Source of the DNA: JACMNW01 sp031406155
GTDB lineage: Bacteria > Pseudomonadota > Alphaproteobacteria > Rhodobacterales > Rhodobacteraceae
DNA: 64,000 nucleotides
Assembly: GCA_031406155.1 (NCBI GenBank)
Contig: JANOGW010000066.1
Location: 6,564 to 70,563, forward strand
Direction: 5' to 3'
Of this stretch, positions 8,469 through 17,854 are shown piece by piece. Each line of letters starts with the position of its first letter. The stretch's first letter is position 1. The notes under the pieces were generated by a model. It saw only the letters and a list, made by a program, of their open reading frames with translations, made no database searches and was not told the DNA's origin. A program made the position numbers and the translations under genes.

Positions 8469-9460
8469 CTGATCAAGCCGCCGTCTTTGCCGTCGAGGCG
8501 TTGTTACAGGGCAAGTTCTTTTTGCTCTTTTCGTTCATTTTCGGCTGGGGCATGCATATTCAGGATCAGGCTGCGGCAAGGTCCAACGTCAGCTTTGGCC
8601 GCAGATATGCGCGCCGCTTAGGTGGGCTTGCACTTCTGGGCGCGCTGCACGCGGCGTTCGTCTTCACCGGCGATATTCTGGTGCTTTATGCCGTGCTGGG
8701 TGCGCTGATCTGGCCCAAGAGGAACAAATCTCCGCAGGCACTGGGGGTGTTTGCCGCCAAGTTGGTGCCGGTGGCGGTGCTTGCGATGGGGATCATCGCA
8801 CTGGCGCTGACCGCACCCATGCCGATTGCCAGCGGGCCGGGCCTTGGCGGCAGCTTCGCGCAGGCGTTGGCCACCCGGATCATGGATTGGCCCACCACGT
8901 TCCTGTTCGTCGCCCTGTTCAACGGGCCGTTGGCGCTTGGTGCCTTTGCGATGGGCATCGCTGCCGCCAAAGTCGATTTCTTTGCGGCAGGCAATCAGCT
9001 GTTTGCCCGGCTGTCGCGCGCGGTGCCGGTCCTGCTGTGCGTCGGAGTGCCGCTCAATCTGGTCTACGCGGCGGCGATGAGCGGGCTTTTGCCCGCCTCC
9101 ACAGGGATCACGCAGGCCTTGGGGATGATGGCGCTGGCGCTGGGCGGGCCGATGCTGGCGGCGGTCTATCTGGTCGGCATCATCCGGTTTGCGCGCCATG
9201 CCGTCCCGGGGCCGGGCTGGCTTGCATCGGGTCGCAATTCGCTGTCGGGGTATGTTCTTCAAGGGGTGATCGCCGGAACGGTCTTTGGCGGCTATGGCCT
9301 TGGGCTGTACGGCCAGCTTGGGCAGGCAAAGCTGCTGATCCTGTCGATGGCCATCGCGGCAGGCGGTCTGCTCTTGGCCCTCGCTTGGACGCGGGTGTTT
9401 CAGCGCGGTCCGCTTGAGGTGGTATTGCGACAGATCACCCACGGAACGGGTGGCCAGTAG
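8339..9460 (+). CDS. DUF418 family membrane protein
   Basis: A 373-residue polytopic inner-membrane protein with eight or more hydrophobic helices. It begins with the family signature RNIEVDTIRTFALIGICIVN and carries the C-terminal DUF418 region (SGRNSLSGYVLQGVIAG). The start is TTG with AAAGGAG upstream, the same as in the broken copy. DUF418 proteins are related to acyltransferase-type membrane proteins, but no reaction is established. It is under a probable TetR operator together with a hydrolase and an S41 protease, which suggests an envelope or small-molecule modification role (inference). Confidence 0.85.
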   Translation: MPQTPRNIEVDTIRTFALIGICIVNIPFFGLTVEQQLVPPTALADQAAVFAVEALLQGKFFLLFSFIFGWGMHIQDQAAARSNVSFGRRYARRLGGLALLGALHAAFVFTGDILVLYAVLGALIWPKRNKSPQALGVFAAKLVPVAVLAMGIIALALTAPMPIASGPGLGGSFAQALATRIMDWPTTFLFVALFNGPLALGAFAMGIAAAKVDFFAAGNQLFARLSRAVPVLLCVGVPLNLVYAAAMSGLLPASTGITQALGMMALALGGPMLAAVYLVGIIRFARHAVPGPGWLASGRNSLSGYVLQGVIAGTVFGGYGLGLYGQLGQAKLLILSMAIAAGGLLLALAWTRVFQRGPLEVVLRQITHGTGGQ

Positions 9461-9780
9461 CGAACCATCGGTAAGGCGTGTCGTGAAGAGAAGGAGTGTC
9501 GATTGCCAACGACTTCTCCGCACCGCAGATCGGACAGGATGGCGGCAAGAATTCTGCAAGATCGATGAACGACAGCTTTGTGGAAGCTGCACTGCGGCGT
9601 CGGTCGAAACCTGAACGGCAGGATTGGGCCGGATGCGTTGCTGCGCCTGCACAGTGATCGAGCGCGCCATGCTCTGAGCGAATGGTCGGTTTGAGCGCCA
9701 TCCGGAACTTCGCTGCAATAGTCACAAACGACTGCCAATCGAATCGTGCACCTTTTCGCCGCCGCTGTTCGTTCATTCTG
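9461..9780. other. Region without a supported gene
   Basis: About 320 bases between the DUF418 gene and the next hydrolase. Open frames exist on the minus strand, but none has a convincing start, ribosome binding site or recognisable motif. It may hold remnants of older genes. Confidence 0.4.
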
Positions 9781-9946
9781 ATGAGCCGCCCCGCCGTTTC
9801 CCTGTCTTTCTTCGCCGGGGCACTACTACGCGCTTGATGCTGTTGCGCATCCCCTAGTTCCGGTTCTCTTAATCGTCCCCGACGAACTGAAGGAGCAGAC
9901 CGCTTTCGCCCTCGATGCGGCGCTCGCATTTCCGGACTCGCATGGG

Positions 9947-10849
9947 GTGATCAGTCTCGCCGAATTCTGTGCGCTTGCGGGCCGGGCCACCGCAGACCCG
10001 ACCTTCTTCGCAGACCCGAGCCTGCAGGATCCGGTTATTGATCAGGAAGACGGATGGATCAGGTTCAACTCAAGCGTAACGACTGGACTCGACGAGAACG
10101 ATCTGGTCTGGGCGAAGGTAACCAAGACGCGATCGTCCGACCGTGCCCTGGTGGTCTTCCACCATTGGAACGCAAGCTCTCGGTCACCCAAACTCGCCAA
10201 CTTCTTCTCGCGACGAGGAATAACCGTTGTCGAGATGGCGATGCCCTATCACCTCGAACGTCGCCGTCCGTCCTCCAGTTACGCCGACCATATGCTCAGT
10301 CCGAATCTCGGCCGTACCATCCAGTCCGTGAGACAGGCCGTGTTGGATGGACAAAAACTCATACACGCCCTGAAGAACAAAGGATATGAAGACGTTTCGG
10401 TTCTCGGCATGAGCTTGGGCGCCTGGGTCGCCGGACTGATTGCCGCGCATGAGCCCGCCGTCAGAAGGGCTGCACTGCTCCTCTCGGCCGGGAGCCTTGC
10501 GGATATGGTCTGGACCGGCCGCGCCACACGTCACATACGTGCCAGCCTCGAGGCTGAGGTTGGATTGGCCGACCTTCGGCGGGCTTGGGCCCCGCTCAAT
10601 CTGGAGAACTATGCCGACAAGCTGGCGCGAACCGATCTTGATCTTCAGTTTGTCTTCGCCAGGAGGGACACGGTGGTGTTACCTGCACTGTCGCGGCAAT
10701 TGGTCGCGAAGCTGAAGACCGCCGGCGCGACACCGGGCATTCTGGAGCTGAATTGCGGCCATTACTCGCTTTCGCGGCCCCCAAATATCATCTGGGCCGG
10801 ATTGAGCGTTTTGCGGTTGTTGTCCCGCAGCCCGCGATCAGTGCTTTGA
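9947..10849 (+). CDS. Alpha/beta hydrolase, probably 5'-frameshifted
   Basis: A 300-residue alpha/beta hydrolase from a GTG start. The nucleophile elbow is GMSLGAW near residue 154, a later aspartate lies in FARRDTVV, and the histidine is in NCGHYS. The frame stays open upstream to 9785 and reads protein-like sequence (YYALDAVAHPLVPVLLIVPD) but has no start codon. An ATG at 9781 opens a different frame (MSRPAVSLSFFAG) that stops at about 9837. One missing or extra base near 9820-9835 would join them into a protein of about 355 residues. So the GTG start may be wrong and the gene may be damaged. Confidence 0.6.
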   Translation: MISLAEFCALAGRATADPTFFADPSLQDPVIDQEDGWIRFNSSVTTGLDENDLVWAKVTKTRSSDRALVVFHHWNASSRSPKLANFFSRRGITVVEMAMPYHLERRRPSSSYADHMLSPNLGRTIQSVRQAVLDGQKLIHALKNKGYEDVSVLGMSLGAWVAGLIAAHEPAVRRAALLLSAGSLADMVWTGRATRHIRASLEAEVGLADLRRAWAPLNLENYADKLARTDLDLQFVFARRDTVVLPALSRQLVAKLKTAGATPGILELNCGHYSLSRPPNIIWAGLSVLRLLSRSPRSVL

Positions 10850-11139
10850 CCAGGCTCATGGTCTTTGCCTGCCTGTACCTTCAGGCCCGTCCAATCCTTT
10901 GGACAGATTTCCGGCTGATGCAAGCTACGTTTTGCACCTGCTGATCGGGTCGGGTTCTTGCGAAGGGTCGCCAAAAGAACACGGCGGATGGGATACCGTC
11001 AATCGGCGTGGTTTGAGCAGTCGCCCAACCAGGATGCAAACTGCTTTCGCGACGTTTCCACGGGTTTAAAATCAATGACTTTCAACGGACGTTTTGACAT
11101 TAAGAATGAACGTTAATTCTTTGATTTTTATGGAAAGTT
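10850..11139. other. Gene-free region with an AT-rich palindrome
   Basis: No coding frame is convincing. At 11103-11120 there is an 18-bp near-palindrome (AGAAT, AACGTT centre, ATTCT) in AT-rich DNA just before the tRNA fragment. It could be a terminator or a recombinase accessory site. Confidence 0.35.
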
Positions 11140-11185
11140 TGGTGCACCCAGCACGATTCGAACGTGCGGCCTTTGCCTTCGGAGG
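11140..11185 (-). mobile_element. Partial tRNA-Arg (CCG) attachment scar
   Basis: Read on the minus strand, this is the 3' part of a tRNA. It contains the anticodon loop CTCCGAA with the following stem, the T arm GCACG-TTCGAAT-CGTGC, the acceptor strand TGGGTGC, then A and CCA. The 5' half (D arm and first acceptor strand) is missing; the sequence at 11186-11220 is unrelated. A tyrosine integrase gene starts 180 bases away. This is the usual footprint of an element that recombines into a tRNA 3' end. The intact gene is not visible in the window. Confidence 0.75.
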
Positions 11186-11362
11186 AAATATATCTGTCTT
11201 TCCCAATAATGCGATAGAGTACGCTATGGTACGCTAACCAACTGAAACTACTTGATTTCGTGGGTCGCCGTACCGAAGCTTCTATCCGAAACTACGCCCT
11301 GGTTTCCGCCCAAGTGCTTACGTGGTGCTTACGCGAGACCGGGGCCGGAAAGGAGATGCCCC

Positions 11363-12721
11363 ATGGCAAAGATCAACAAGAGGCTCGTGGATACCGCTGA
11401 TGCGCGCGCAAGGGACTACGTCATCTGGGATGACGAGCTACCGGGCTTTGGCCTTCGCGTCTTTGCCTCCGGCAAACGCAGCTACGTCATACAATATCGG
11501 TCGGCCGGTCGTTCACGCCGGTACACCATCGGCCTGCACGGAGTGTGGACGCCTGAAACCGCGCGCAGGGAAGCGAAGGTCCAGCTTGGCAAGGTGGCGC
11601 AAGGTGACAACCCCGTCGAAGACAAGCAGATCAATCGTCACGCGATGACGGTCAAGGAGCTGTGCGAACGATATGTCGAAGACATGCGCGCAGGCCTCAT
11701 CCTCGGGAAAGGCGGGCGTCCGAAAAAGCCGTCAACCGTCGGAACTGATATCGGGAGGATCAATGGCCATATCGTCCCCCTCCTCGGCCAGAGGCGCGTT
11801 CGGGACCTGTCAAAAGCCGATGTGACCAAGGCCATGAATGACATCATTGCCGGGAAGACGCGCTCTGTGAAAAAATCTGCCAAGTTGCGCGGCAAGTCCA
11901 TCCTGAGAGGTGGTGCAGGCGCCGCAAGCCGGTGCGTGGGCGTGATCGGTTCCATGCTCACCTATGCTATCAGCGCTGGCGTTATCGAGCACAACGTCGC
12001 TCACGGCATTCGCAAACCCAAAGATCGGGTGCGGGACCGGCGGTTGAGCGAAGATGAATACCGAATTCTAGGCGACATGCTGCGTCGCGCTGGCGAGAAT
12101 GAGAAATATACCATCACCGTGGGAATAATTCGGCAACTTGCGCTAACGGGTTGCCGCCGCAGCGAGATAATTTCGCTCAGGTGGGATGATGTGGATACCG
12201 AAAACAGTTGTCTGCGCCTCTCGGAGTCCAAAGAAGGCGCGTCGACACGCCCTATTGGCGTTGCTGTGGTTGAATTTCTTGAAGAACACCTTCTTATGCG
12301 GGCGGGGACGTTTGTTTTTCCCGGTTCAGCCGAGGACAACGCCTTCGGCAGTTTCTCAAATCACTGGGCGAAGATCTTTGCCGCGTCACCGCTCGCGGAT
12401 GTGACGGCACATATTTTGCGACACAGCTTTGCCAGCGTTGCGAATGATCTTGGCTTCACTGAAAGCACTATTGCCGCCCTCATTGGACATTCGACGGGTT
12501 CGGTGACCAGCAAATACATCCACACTCTTGATACTGCCCTGATCATGGCGGCAGATACGATCTCGGGTTATATTCAGGGACTTCTAGACGGCGTTGCGTT
12601 CAAACAGACCGCCTACGCGCTTGATCGCGAGTCCCGGAAAGCGGCGCTCGCGCGCTTTCTGCAAAAAACGGTTGGTGACGACCACGCAAGGGCTGACGCA
12701 AAAGAGCCGTTGGTGGTGTGA
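11363..12721 (+). CDS. Tyrosine integrase of a tRNA-targeting element
   Basis: A 452-residue phage/island-type tyrosine recombinase. Residues 1-85 are the arm-binding (DUF4102-like) domain, residues about 95-190 the core-binding domain, and residues about 215-400 the catalytic domain. Catalytic residues are visible as the arginine in TGCRRSEI, the HILRHSFAS box, GHSTGS, and the tyrosine in TSKYIH. ATG 11363 has AAAGGAG upstream; the longer frame lacks one. It reads away from the tRNA-Arg fragment at 11140. The C-terminal 50 residues extend beyond the usual catalytic end. It probably mobilises a genomic island whose other end lies outside this window or has been lost. Confidence 0.9.
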   Translation: MAKINKRLVDTADARARDYVIWDDELPGFGLRVFASGKRSYVIQYRSAGRSRRYTIGLHGVWTPETARREAKVQLGKVAQGDNPVEDKQINRHAMTVKELCERYVEDMRAGLILGKGGRPKKPSTVGTDIGRINGHIVPLLGQRRVRDLSKADVTKAMNDIIAGKTRSVKKSAKLRGKSILRGGAGAASRCVGVIGSMLTYAISAGVIEHNVAHGIRKPKDRVRDRRLSEDEYRILGDMLRRAGENEKYTITVGIIRQLALTGCRRSEIISLRWDDVDTENSCLRLSESKEGASTRPIGVAVVEFLEEHLLMRAGTFVFPGSAEDNAFGSFSNHWAKIFAASPLADVTAHILRHSFASVANDLGFTESTIAALIGHSTGSVTSKYIHTLDTALIMAADTISGYIQGLLDGVAFKQTAYALDRESRKAALARFLQKTVGDDHARADAKEPLVV

Positions 12722-13028
12722 ACTGATCCTGTTCCCGGCACAACACATATCGTTCTCGCCGGAATGCAGCGACACAATTGCGCGCGGCGGAGACCTTTTC
12801 GCTGCGCCGCAAGATAGAGGGACGATTCCGTCAGCTTTTGGACGAGGCTACGAATGCCAATGGCGGGTAGTGCTTCTCGACCGCAGACAGCAGAGTTCCT
12901 GTTTGGGTCGTTCCGACGAACGAAGAAAGCACCATCGCGCAACACGCGCTATCCTTGATCCGACACCAAAGCAGAAGGCCACTTTGGGCATTGCTGACGC
13001 CATTTGATTTTCGCAAGAACCCATTATC
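12722..13028. other. Region without a supported gene
   Basis: About 300 bases between the integrase and the convergent thioredoxin gene. Several short frames exist on both strands, but none has a start with a ribosome binding site or a recognisable motif. Confidence 0.4.
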
Positions 13029-13469
13029 CTAGGTCTTGACAGCCTTTAACGCAAACTCCTCAATATCGGCCGCAGGCCGCGCACCGGAGAGCCTGGCAAC
13101 CTCCTGTCCGTTTGAATACAGAATCAAAAGCGGGATGCCCCGAATACCAAGCGTTTGCGAGACTTCAGGATGTTCTTGGGTATCGATCTTGGCGAAACGG
13201 ACCTTTGATTTTAGTTTCAAAGCGGCTTTTGCAAATTCCGGGGCCATCGTGCGGCATGGTCCACACCACGGTGCCCAATAGTCGACCATGATCGGGAACT
13301 CGTCCCGCGCTGTTGCCTTGTTGTGCACCTGAAGATCAAGTTCGGCGACGAGGCCGCTGAACAGCGGGCTTCCGCATTTCGCGCATTTTGCGCCTGCATC
13401 CAGTTTGACGATGGGTACACGATTGATCTGGCCGCAACTCAGGCACGTGACGTTGTCAGCCACTTTCAT
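13029..13469 (-). CDS. trxC: Thioredoxin 2 (TrxC type)
   Basis: A 146-residue zinc-containing thioredoxin. The N-terminal zinc ribbon shows CLSCG and, about 25 residues later, CAKCG. The thioredoxin fold follows, with active site WCGPC near residue 67 and the cis-proline in GIRGIPLL. It reduces protein disulfides in the cytoplasm. I chose ATG 13469 because GTGGAG lies upstream and homologues begin at the zinc ribbon; the frame is open to 13547. It is downstream of the receiver and kinase genes and may be co-transcribed with them. Confidence 0.9.
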   Translation of the reverse strand: MKVADNVTCLSCGQINRVPIVKLDAGAKCAKCGSPLFSGLVAELDLQVHNKATARDEFPIMVDYWAPWCGPCRTMAPEFAKAALKLKSKVRFAKIDTQEHPEVSQTLGIRGIPLLILYSNGQEVARLSGARPAADIEEFALKAVKT

Positions 13470-13543
13470 CGTCAACTCCACGTCTGGCATCATCCTGAAA
13501 GGATTCATCATAGCGCCGATCGCGACATTCGAACTGATCTCTA

Positions 13544-13939
13544 TCAAGATCGCGTCGCAGTCTGTGACGATACAACCCGCGCCTTTGCGACCACCTGGGT
13601 CAGGTCGTCCATCCCGTAAGGCTTGGTCAGGACCAGTGCGTCGCGAAAGCCATCTATCAAACCACGTTCGCCGTATCCACTGGCAAAGATAATCGGAATG
13701 CCTCGCCCCTGCAAAACTTCGGCGAGCGGGAATGACGCCACGCCGTCAACGTTAATATCAAGAATTGCCATATCAAGATCGCCATGTCGGGCAAATTCCA
13801 TCCCTCCGGCCACGCGGGTCGCCATTGACACCACAGAGTGCCCAAGGTCTTCAAGCATACCAGCAAGATCGAGAGCAATAATGGCTTCGTCATCCAAAAT
13901 CATAAAACGTAGAAAGCCAGTATCGGCAGGCATTGTCAT
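13544..13939 (-). CDS. Single-domain response regulator
   Basis: A stand-alone receiver domain of about 131 residues. It has the acidic pair in ILDDEA, the phospho-acceptor in MAILDINVDG (about residue 57), and the conserved lysine in LTKPYG (about 107). There is no output domain. It follows the large HWE-type kinase directly (kinase stop at 13946-13948), so it is the probable phosphoryl acceptor or sink for that kinase. An upstream TTG is possible, but ATG 13939 is the first ATG. Confidence 0.83.
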   Translation of the reverse strand: MTMPADTGFLRFMILDDEAIIALDLAGMLEDLGHSVVSMATRVAGGMEFARHGDLDMAILDINVDGVASFPLAEVLQGRGIPIIFASGYGERGLIDGFRDALVLTKPYGMDDLTQVVAKARVVSSQTATRS

Positions 13940-13945
13940 ATCCAA

Positions 13946-16900
13946 CTATGGATCCAGGCCCGGCAGAGGCGACTGAAGGACGCAAACGACACCGGTGGGC
14001 GGATAAGTAACTGTTACCTCGCCGAAAAGTTCCATCGGCAAAACCTGTCCGATCAGGCTGGAGCCGAACCCCTTGCGCAAAGGGGCGTTCACCGGGGGGC
14101 CGCCGGATTCTGTCCATTGCCACCTCAGCCGGGCTTTGTCAGCGGGGCCTGTTACCGTCCACGTGATATCTACGCGGCCTTCCGGCACCGACAGTGCGCC
14201 ATATTTGGCGGCATTGGTGCACAGCTCATGCAAGGCCAGGCAGAACGTCACCGCAATCTGCGGCCGCAACGCGACATACGGACCCGCGATGCCAAACCGG
14301 CTTTGCCCGCCCTTATGCGGCTCAACAGTGGCCTCAATTACGCTGGCCAGATCAGTGCCCGACCAGTTTGACATCACCAACAGATCATGTGCGCGGGCCA
14401 ACACACGCAACCGCTCGCTAAAGGCAACCCGTGCATCGGGCAGGGATATGTCACCGCGCAGGGTTTGCGAGGCTATGGCTTGCACCACGGCCAGCGAGTT
14501 TTTCACCCGGTGGTTAAGCTCGTTCATCAGAATGCCGCGCTGGTGTTCGGCCTGTCTGCGGTCGGTTATGTCACGCGCAATGCTGGACGCCCCCAGCAGT
14601 GCGCCGGAAAGATCGCGCAACGGGGATTGCGTCACGGACACCCATACTGGGGTGCCGTCGGCCCGCATCCGCGACACTTCATAGTGCAGCGTCTGTGCGC
14701 CTTCGCGGAACCGCGCAAGGCAGTCGGGGACGTCACCCGGCTGGCCCGGATCATTGAGCATCGACAACGGCTTGCCGATCATTTCGGCGGCAGCAAAGCC
14801 ATAAATCCTCACTGCTCCCGGATTCCAGCTGTCGATCAGCCCGTCGGCATCAATGCTGATGACCGCGTCACGCGAACTGTCGACAATCGCCGCCAGCTGG
14901 CGCGACACAGCCTCGGCCCGGCGCCGTTCCGTCACATCCTCGATTGCCAGCAGGATCAGGCTTTGCCGCCCGCCCTCGCGCAGCAATTTGCGCCCATTGA
15001 TCAACAGATGACGCAGCCCAATGCCCGGGAATGACTGGTCCAGTTGGGCATCGTTAAACGGCTGTGCATCCTCAACCAGCTTTCCCAGCAAATCGTGCAG
15101 TTGCGGCAGGTTCCAGCCGCCTTCGGCAAGATCAAAGACCGATTGCCCAATCTCCTTGGCTTCCGACACCCGAAACAGCGCCTCAAGTGCCGGGTTGATC
15201 GAGACAACGTTCAGCGCTTCATCCATCACCAGCAGCGGTTGGCGGATGGTTTCAACAATCGCCTGCGCATAAATGCGGGCCTCGGTGCTGGCCTGGCGGG
15301 CGGCGCGGGCATCGGTCACATCAAAGAACGTGATCACCACGCCCGCGATGCGGTTATCCAGGGTGCGGTAGGGCAGCATCCGGCGCAGATGCCAGCGGCC
15401 ATCGATGCCGGACACTTCGGTTTCCAGCACCTGAAGCTTGCGCATCACCCGTGCGGCGTCGGACAACAGGTTGTCGTCGCGAAACTTCAGCGCGAAATGG
15501 TCAAGCGGTCTGCCGATATCGCCGGGCAGCAGGTCAAGCAGTTCTCGCAGACCGGGGGTGAACCATTTGATGCAGAACTTATCGTCCAAAAACAGCGTGG
15601 CGGTATCGGTGCCAGCCAGCAGGTTGTTCAGAACATTGGTGCTGTCTTCCAGATCACGCACGTTGCTTTGCAACTGCCCGTTCACCGTATGCAATTCTTC
15701 GTTGAACGACTGCATCTCTTCCTTGGAGGTTTCCAGTTCCTCGTTGGTCGATTGCAGTTCCTCGTTCATCGAGGTGGCCTCCTCGTTGGCCGCCTTCAGT
15801 TCTTCGTTTGCGGTTTCCAGATGCTCGATGGTGTTCTGCAGCTCTGAGCGCACTGTCGCAAGTTCATCCCGCAGATCTGCCACTTGCGACGGGTTTTCCG
15901 GCGGGGCGGGTATAGTCCGCGCTTCACCGGCAATCACAGGGGCAAAGCTGATCAGGATATGCCCCTTGCCAGACCCGGTGATCGGTGACGCCGTGACCAT
16001 GACCGGACGGTGGCCGCCGCTGTGCCGCAGCTTTGCGTCGAACGAGACATCGCTGCCCTCGTCGCGGGCTTTGCGGACAGCACTGCGCAGTTTTGTCACC
16101 AGCCCCTCGCGCGCCATGTGGAAAACATCGCTTGAAGGCTCGCCCGTTGGCTGTTCCAGATAAGCACTGGTCGAGCCATGAAAATAGACAACGCGGCTTG
16201 CCGCATCAATCAGCACAGCTGCGGGTGCGAACCGTTCCAGCAAGGCACGTCGCGCCAGATCGCCCACTGGCAGGTTTTGGTCGGGCGATTGCAGGATGGT
16301 GGTTGGCTGTTCCGGCTTCTGCCTGCTTGGCTGGCCCCGCAGCACCGGAAAGTTTACAATATCCAACCGGGTTGCCCCCATCCGTTTGTACATCCGCCAC
16401 TTCTTTGACAGCGGCTCGAACACCCCGCTGTGCCGCCCCACCGTTTCAGTGTTGCCCAGCATCATGGCACCACCCTGTTCAAGGGCAAAATGGAACAGCG
16501 CGATAATCCCCTGCTGGGCGTCTGGCTCCAGATAAATCAAAAGGTTGCGGCATGTCACCAGATCGAGATGCGAAAATGGCGGGTCGCTGAGCAGGTTATG
16601 CGGGGCAAACACCACCGTGGCGCGCAGGTCTTTCTTCACCCTGTAGGTCGCCTCGGCAGCCTCAAAGAACCGGCGTTTTCGGGCGTCGTCAAGGCCGGTG
16701 ACGGCGGCGGCCGGATACACGCCTTCGCGCGCGGTTTGAAGGTTATCTTCGCGGGCGTCAGTTGCGAAAATCTTCACATCGAACGCCTTGCCCGCCAGCG
16801 TCGCCTGTTCGGCGATCAACATGGCCACGGTATAGGCTTCCTCCCCGGTGGAACAGCCTGGCACCCAGACCCGGATCGTGGATCCGGTTTCGCGCGCCGC

Positions 16901-17854
16901 GACAAGCGGGGCAATGACAACCTCACCCAAGGTGCGCCAGGCGTCAGCATCGCGGAAAAAACTGGTCACATTGATCAGCAGATCCCTGACCAGCACGGCC
17001 GCCTCGGCCGGATCGGTTCGTAAATCGGCCAGATAGTCGCCAAGCGACGCGATGTTGCGCAAGCTTAAGCGGCGCTGAATGCGCCGCTGTAAGGTGCTGC
17101 GCCGATAGGTGTTGAAATTGTGGCCGGTGCGGGTGCGTACCACTGTCAGGACCTGATCAATCAGGTGCTGCGAACTGGTTTCCGACGTCTCGCCGCCTTT
17201 CGGTTCGGCAATGTATTCGTTGCGGAAATACTGCCCCAGAATGGCGGGCATTGCTTCGGGGGCAAGAATGTGGTCGGCCATGCCTGCGGCAATCGCACTG
17301 CGGGGCATGCCGTCGAATTTTGCGGTCTCGGGGTCCTGTACCAATATTAGCCCGCCCGCCGCGCGCACCTCTTTCAGGCCGTCCGTGCCGTTGCTGCCGG
17401 TTCCCGACAGCACTACAGCGATGACCCGTTCGCCCTGATCGGCGGCAAGCGAGCGGAACAGCACATCGACCGGGTGGCGGTGCCCGCGCTTTTCGGCGGG
17501 CTTGATCAGGTGCAAAACGCCCGCCGATACCGTCAGATCCCGGTCCGGGGCGATGACATACACATGGTTTGGCAGGATCCGCATCTGATCCTCGACCTGA
17601 ACCACTGGCATCGTGGTACGCGCGGCCAGCACCTTCGCCATCTGGCTTTCGCGTGTGGGATCAAGGTGCAGCACCAGAACAAAGGCCGCGCCGCTATCGT
17701 TGGGCATTGCGTCAAAGAATTTGCTGAACGCCTCAATCCCACCCGCCGACGCGCCCATGCCCACGACCAGACAGTGATGAACAGCAGCCGCCCCCGCACC
17801 GGGGTTCGGCACGGCGTTCGCCGACGCTTCGACAGGGTGATCTTCTTCGGTCAT
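13946..17854 (-). CDS. CheB-CheR-PAS-HWE hybrid sensor kinase
   Basis: A 1302-residue cytoplasmic fusion. Order: CheB methylesterase (about 25-215, GASAGGIEA), CheR methyltransferase (about 230-490, NVTSFFRD and GCSTGEEAYT), a glutamate-rich coiled coil (about 645-720, repeats such as ANEE and MNEELQSTNEELE), about three PAS domains (720-1090), and an HWE/HisKA_2 kinase (1100-1302). The kinase has phospho-acceptor NHRVKNSLAVVQ and ATP site HELCTNAAKYGAL. Such fusions act in stress or light signalling rather than classical chemotaxis, and the ligand is unknown. ATG 17854 is preferred to the TTG at 17914. Downstream partners are the receiver at 13544 and a thioredoxin. Confidence 0.9.
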   Translation of the reverse strand: MTEEDHPVEASANAVPNPGAGAAAVHHCLVVGMGASAGGIEAFSKFFDAMPNDSGAAFVLVLHLDPTRESQMAKVLAARTTMPVVQVEDQMRILPNHVYVIAPDRDLTVSAGVLHLIKPAEKRGHRHPVDVLFRSLAADQGERVIAVVLSGTGSNGTDGLKEVRAAGGLILVQDPETAKFDGMPRSAIAAGMADHILAPEAMPAILGQYFRNEYIAEPKGGETSETSSQHLIDQVLTVVRTRTGHNFNTYRRSTLQRRIQRRLSLRNIASLGDYLADLRTDPAEAAVLVRDLLINVTSFFRDADAWRTLGEVVIAPLVAARETGSTIRVWVPGCSTGEEAYTVAMLIAEQATLAGKAFDVKIFATDAREDNLQTAREGVYPAAAVTGLDDARKRRFFEAAEATYRVKKDLRATVVFAPHNLLSDPPFSHLDLVTCRNLLIYLEPDAQQGIIALFHFALEQGGAMMLGNTETVGRHSGVFEPLSKKWRMYKRMGATRLDIVNFPVLRGQPSRQKPEQPTTILQSPDQNLPVGDLARRALLERFAPAAVLIDAASRVVYFHGSTSAYLEQPTGEPSSDVFHMAREGLVTKLRSAVRKARDEGSDVSFDAKLRHSGGHRPVMVTASPITGSGKGHILISFAPVIAGEARTIPAPPENPSQVADLRDELATVRSELQNTIEHLETANEELKAANEEATSMNEELQSTNEELETSKEEMQSFNEELHTVNGQLQSNVRDLEDSTNVLNNLLAGTDTATLFLDDKFCIKWFTPGLRELLDLLPGDIGRPLDHFALKFRDDNLLSDAARVMRKLQVLETEVSGIDGRWHLRRMLPYRTLDNRIAGVVITFFDVTDARAARQASTEARIYAQAIVETIRQPLLVMDEALNVVSINPALEALFRVSEAKEIGQSVFDLAEGGWNLPQLHDLLGKLVEDAQPFNDAQLDQSFPGIGLRHLLINGRKLLREGGRQSLILLAIEDVTERRRAEAVSRQLAAIVDSSRDAVISIDADGLIDSWNPGAVRIYGFAAAEMIGKPLSMLNDPGQPGDVPDCLARFREGAQTLHYEVSRMRADGTPVWVSVTQSPLRDLSGALLGASSIARDITDRRQAEHQRGILMNELNHRVKNSLAVVQAIASQTLRGDISLPDARVAFSERLRVLARAHDLLVMSNWSGTDLASVIEATVEPHKGGQSRFGIAGPYVALRPQIAVTFCLALHELCTNAAKYGALSVPEGRVDITWTVTGPADKARLRWQWTESGGPPVNAPLRKGFGSSLIGQVLPMELFGEVTVTYPPTGVVCVLQSPLPGLDP

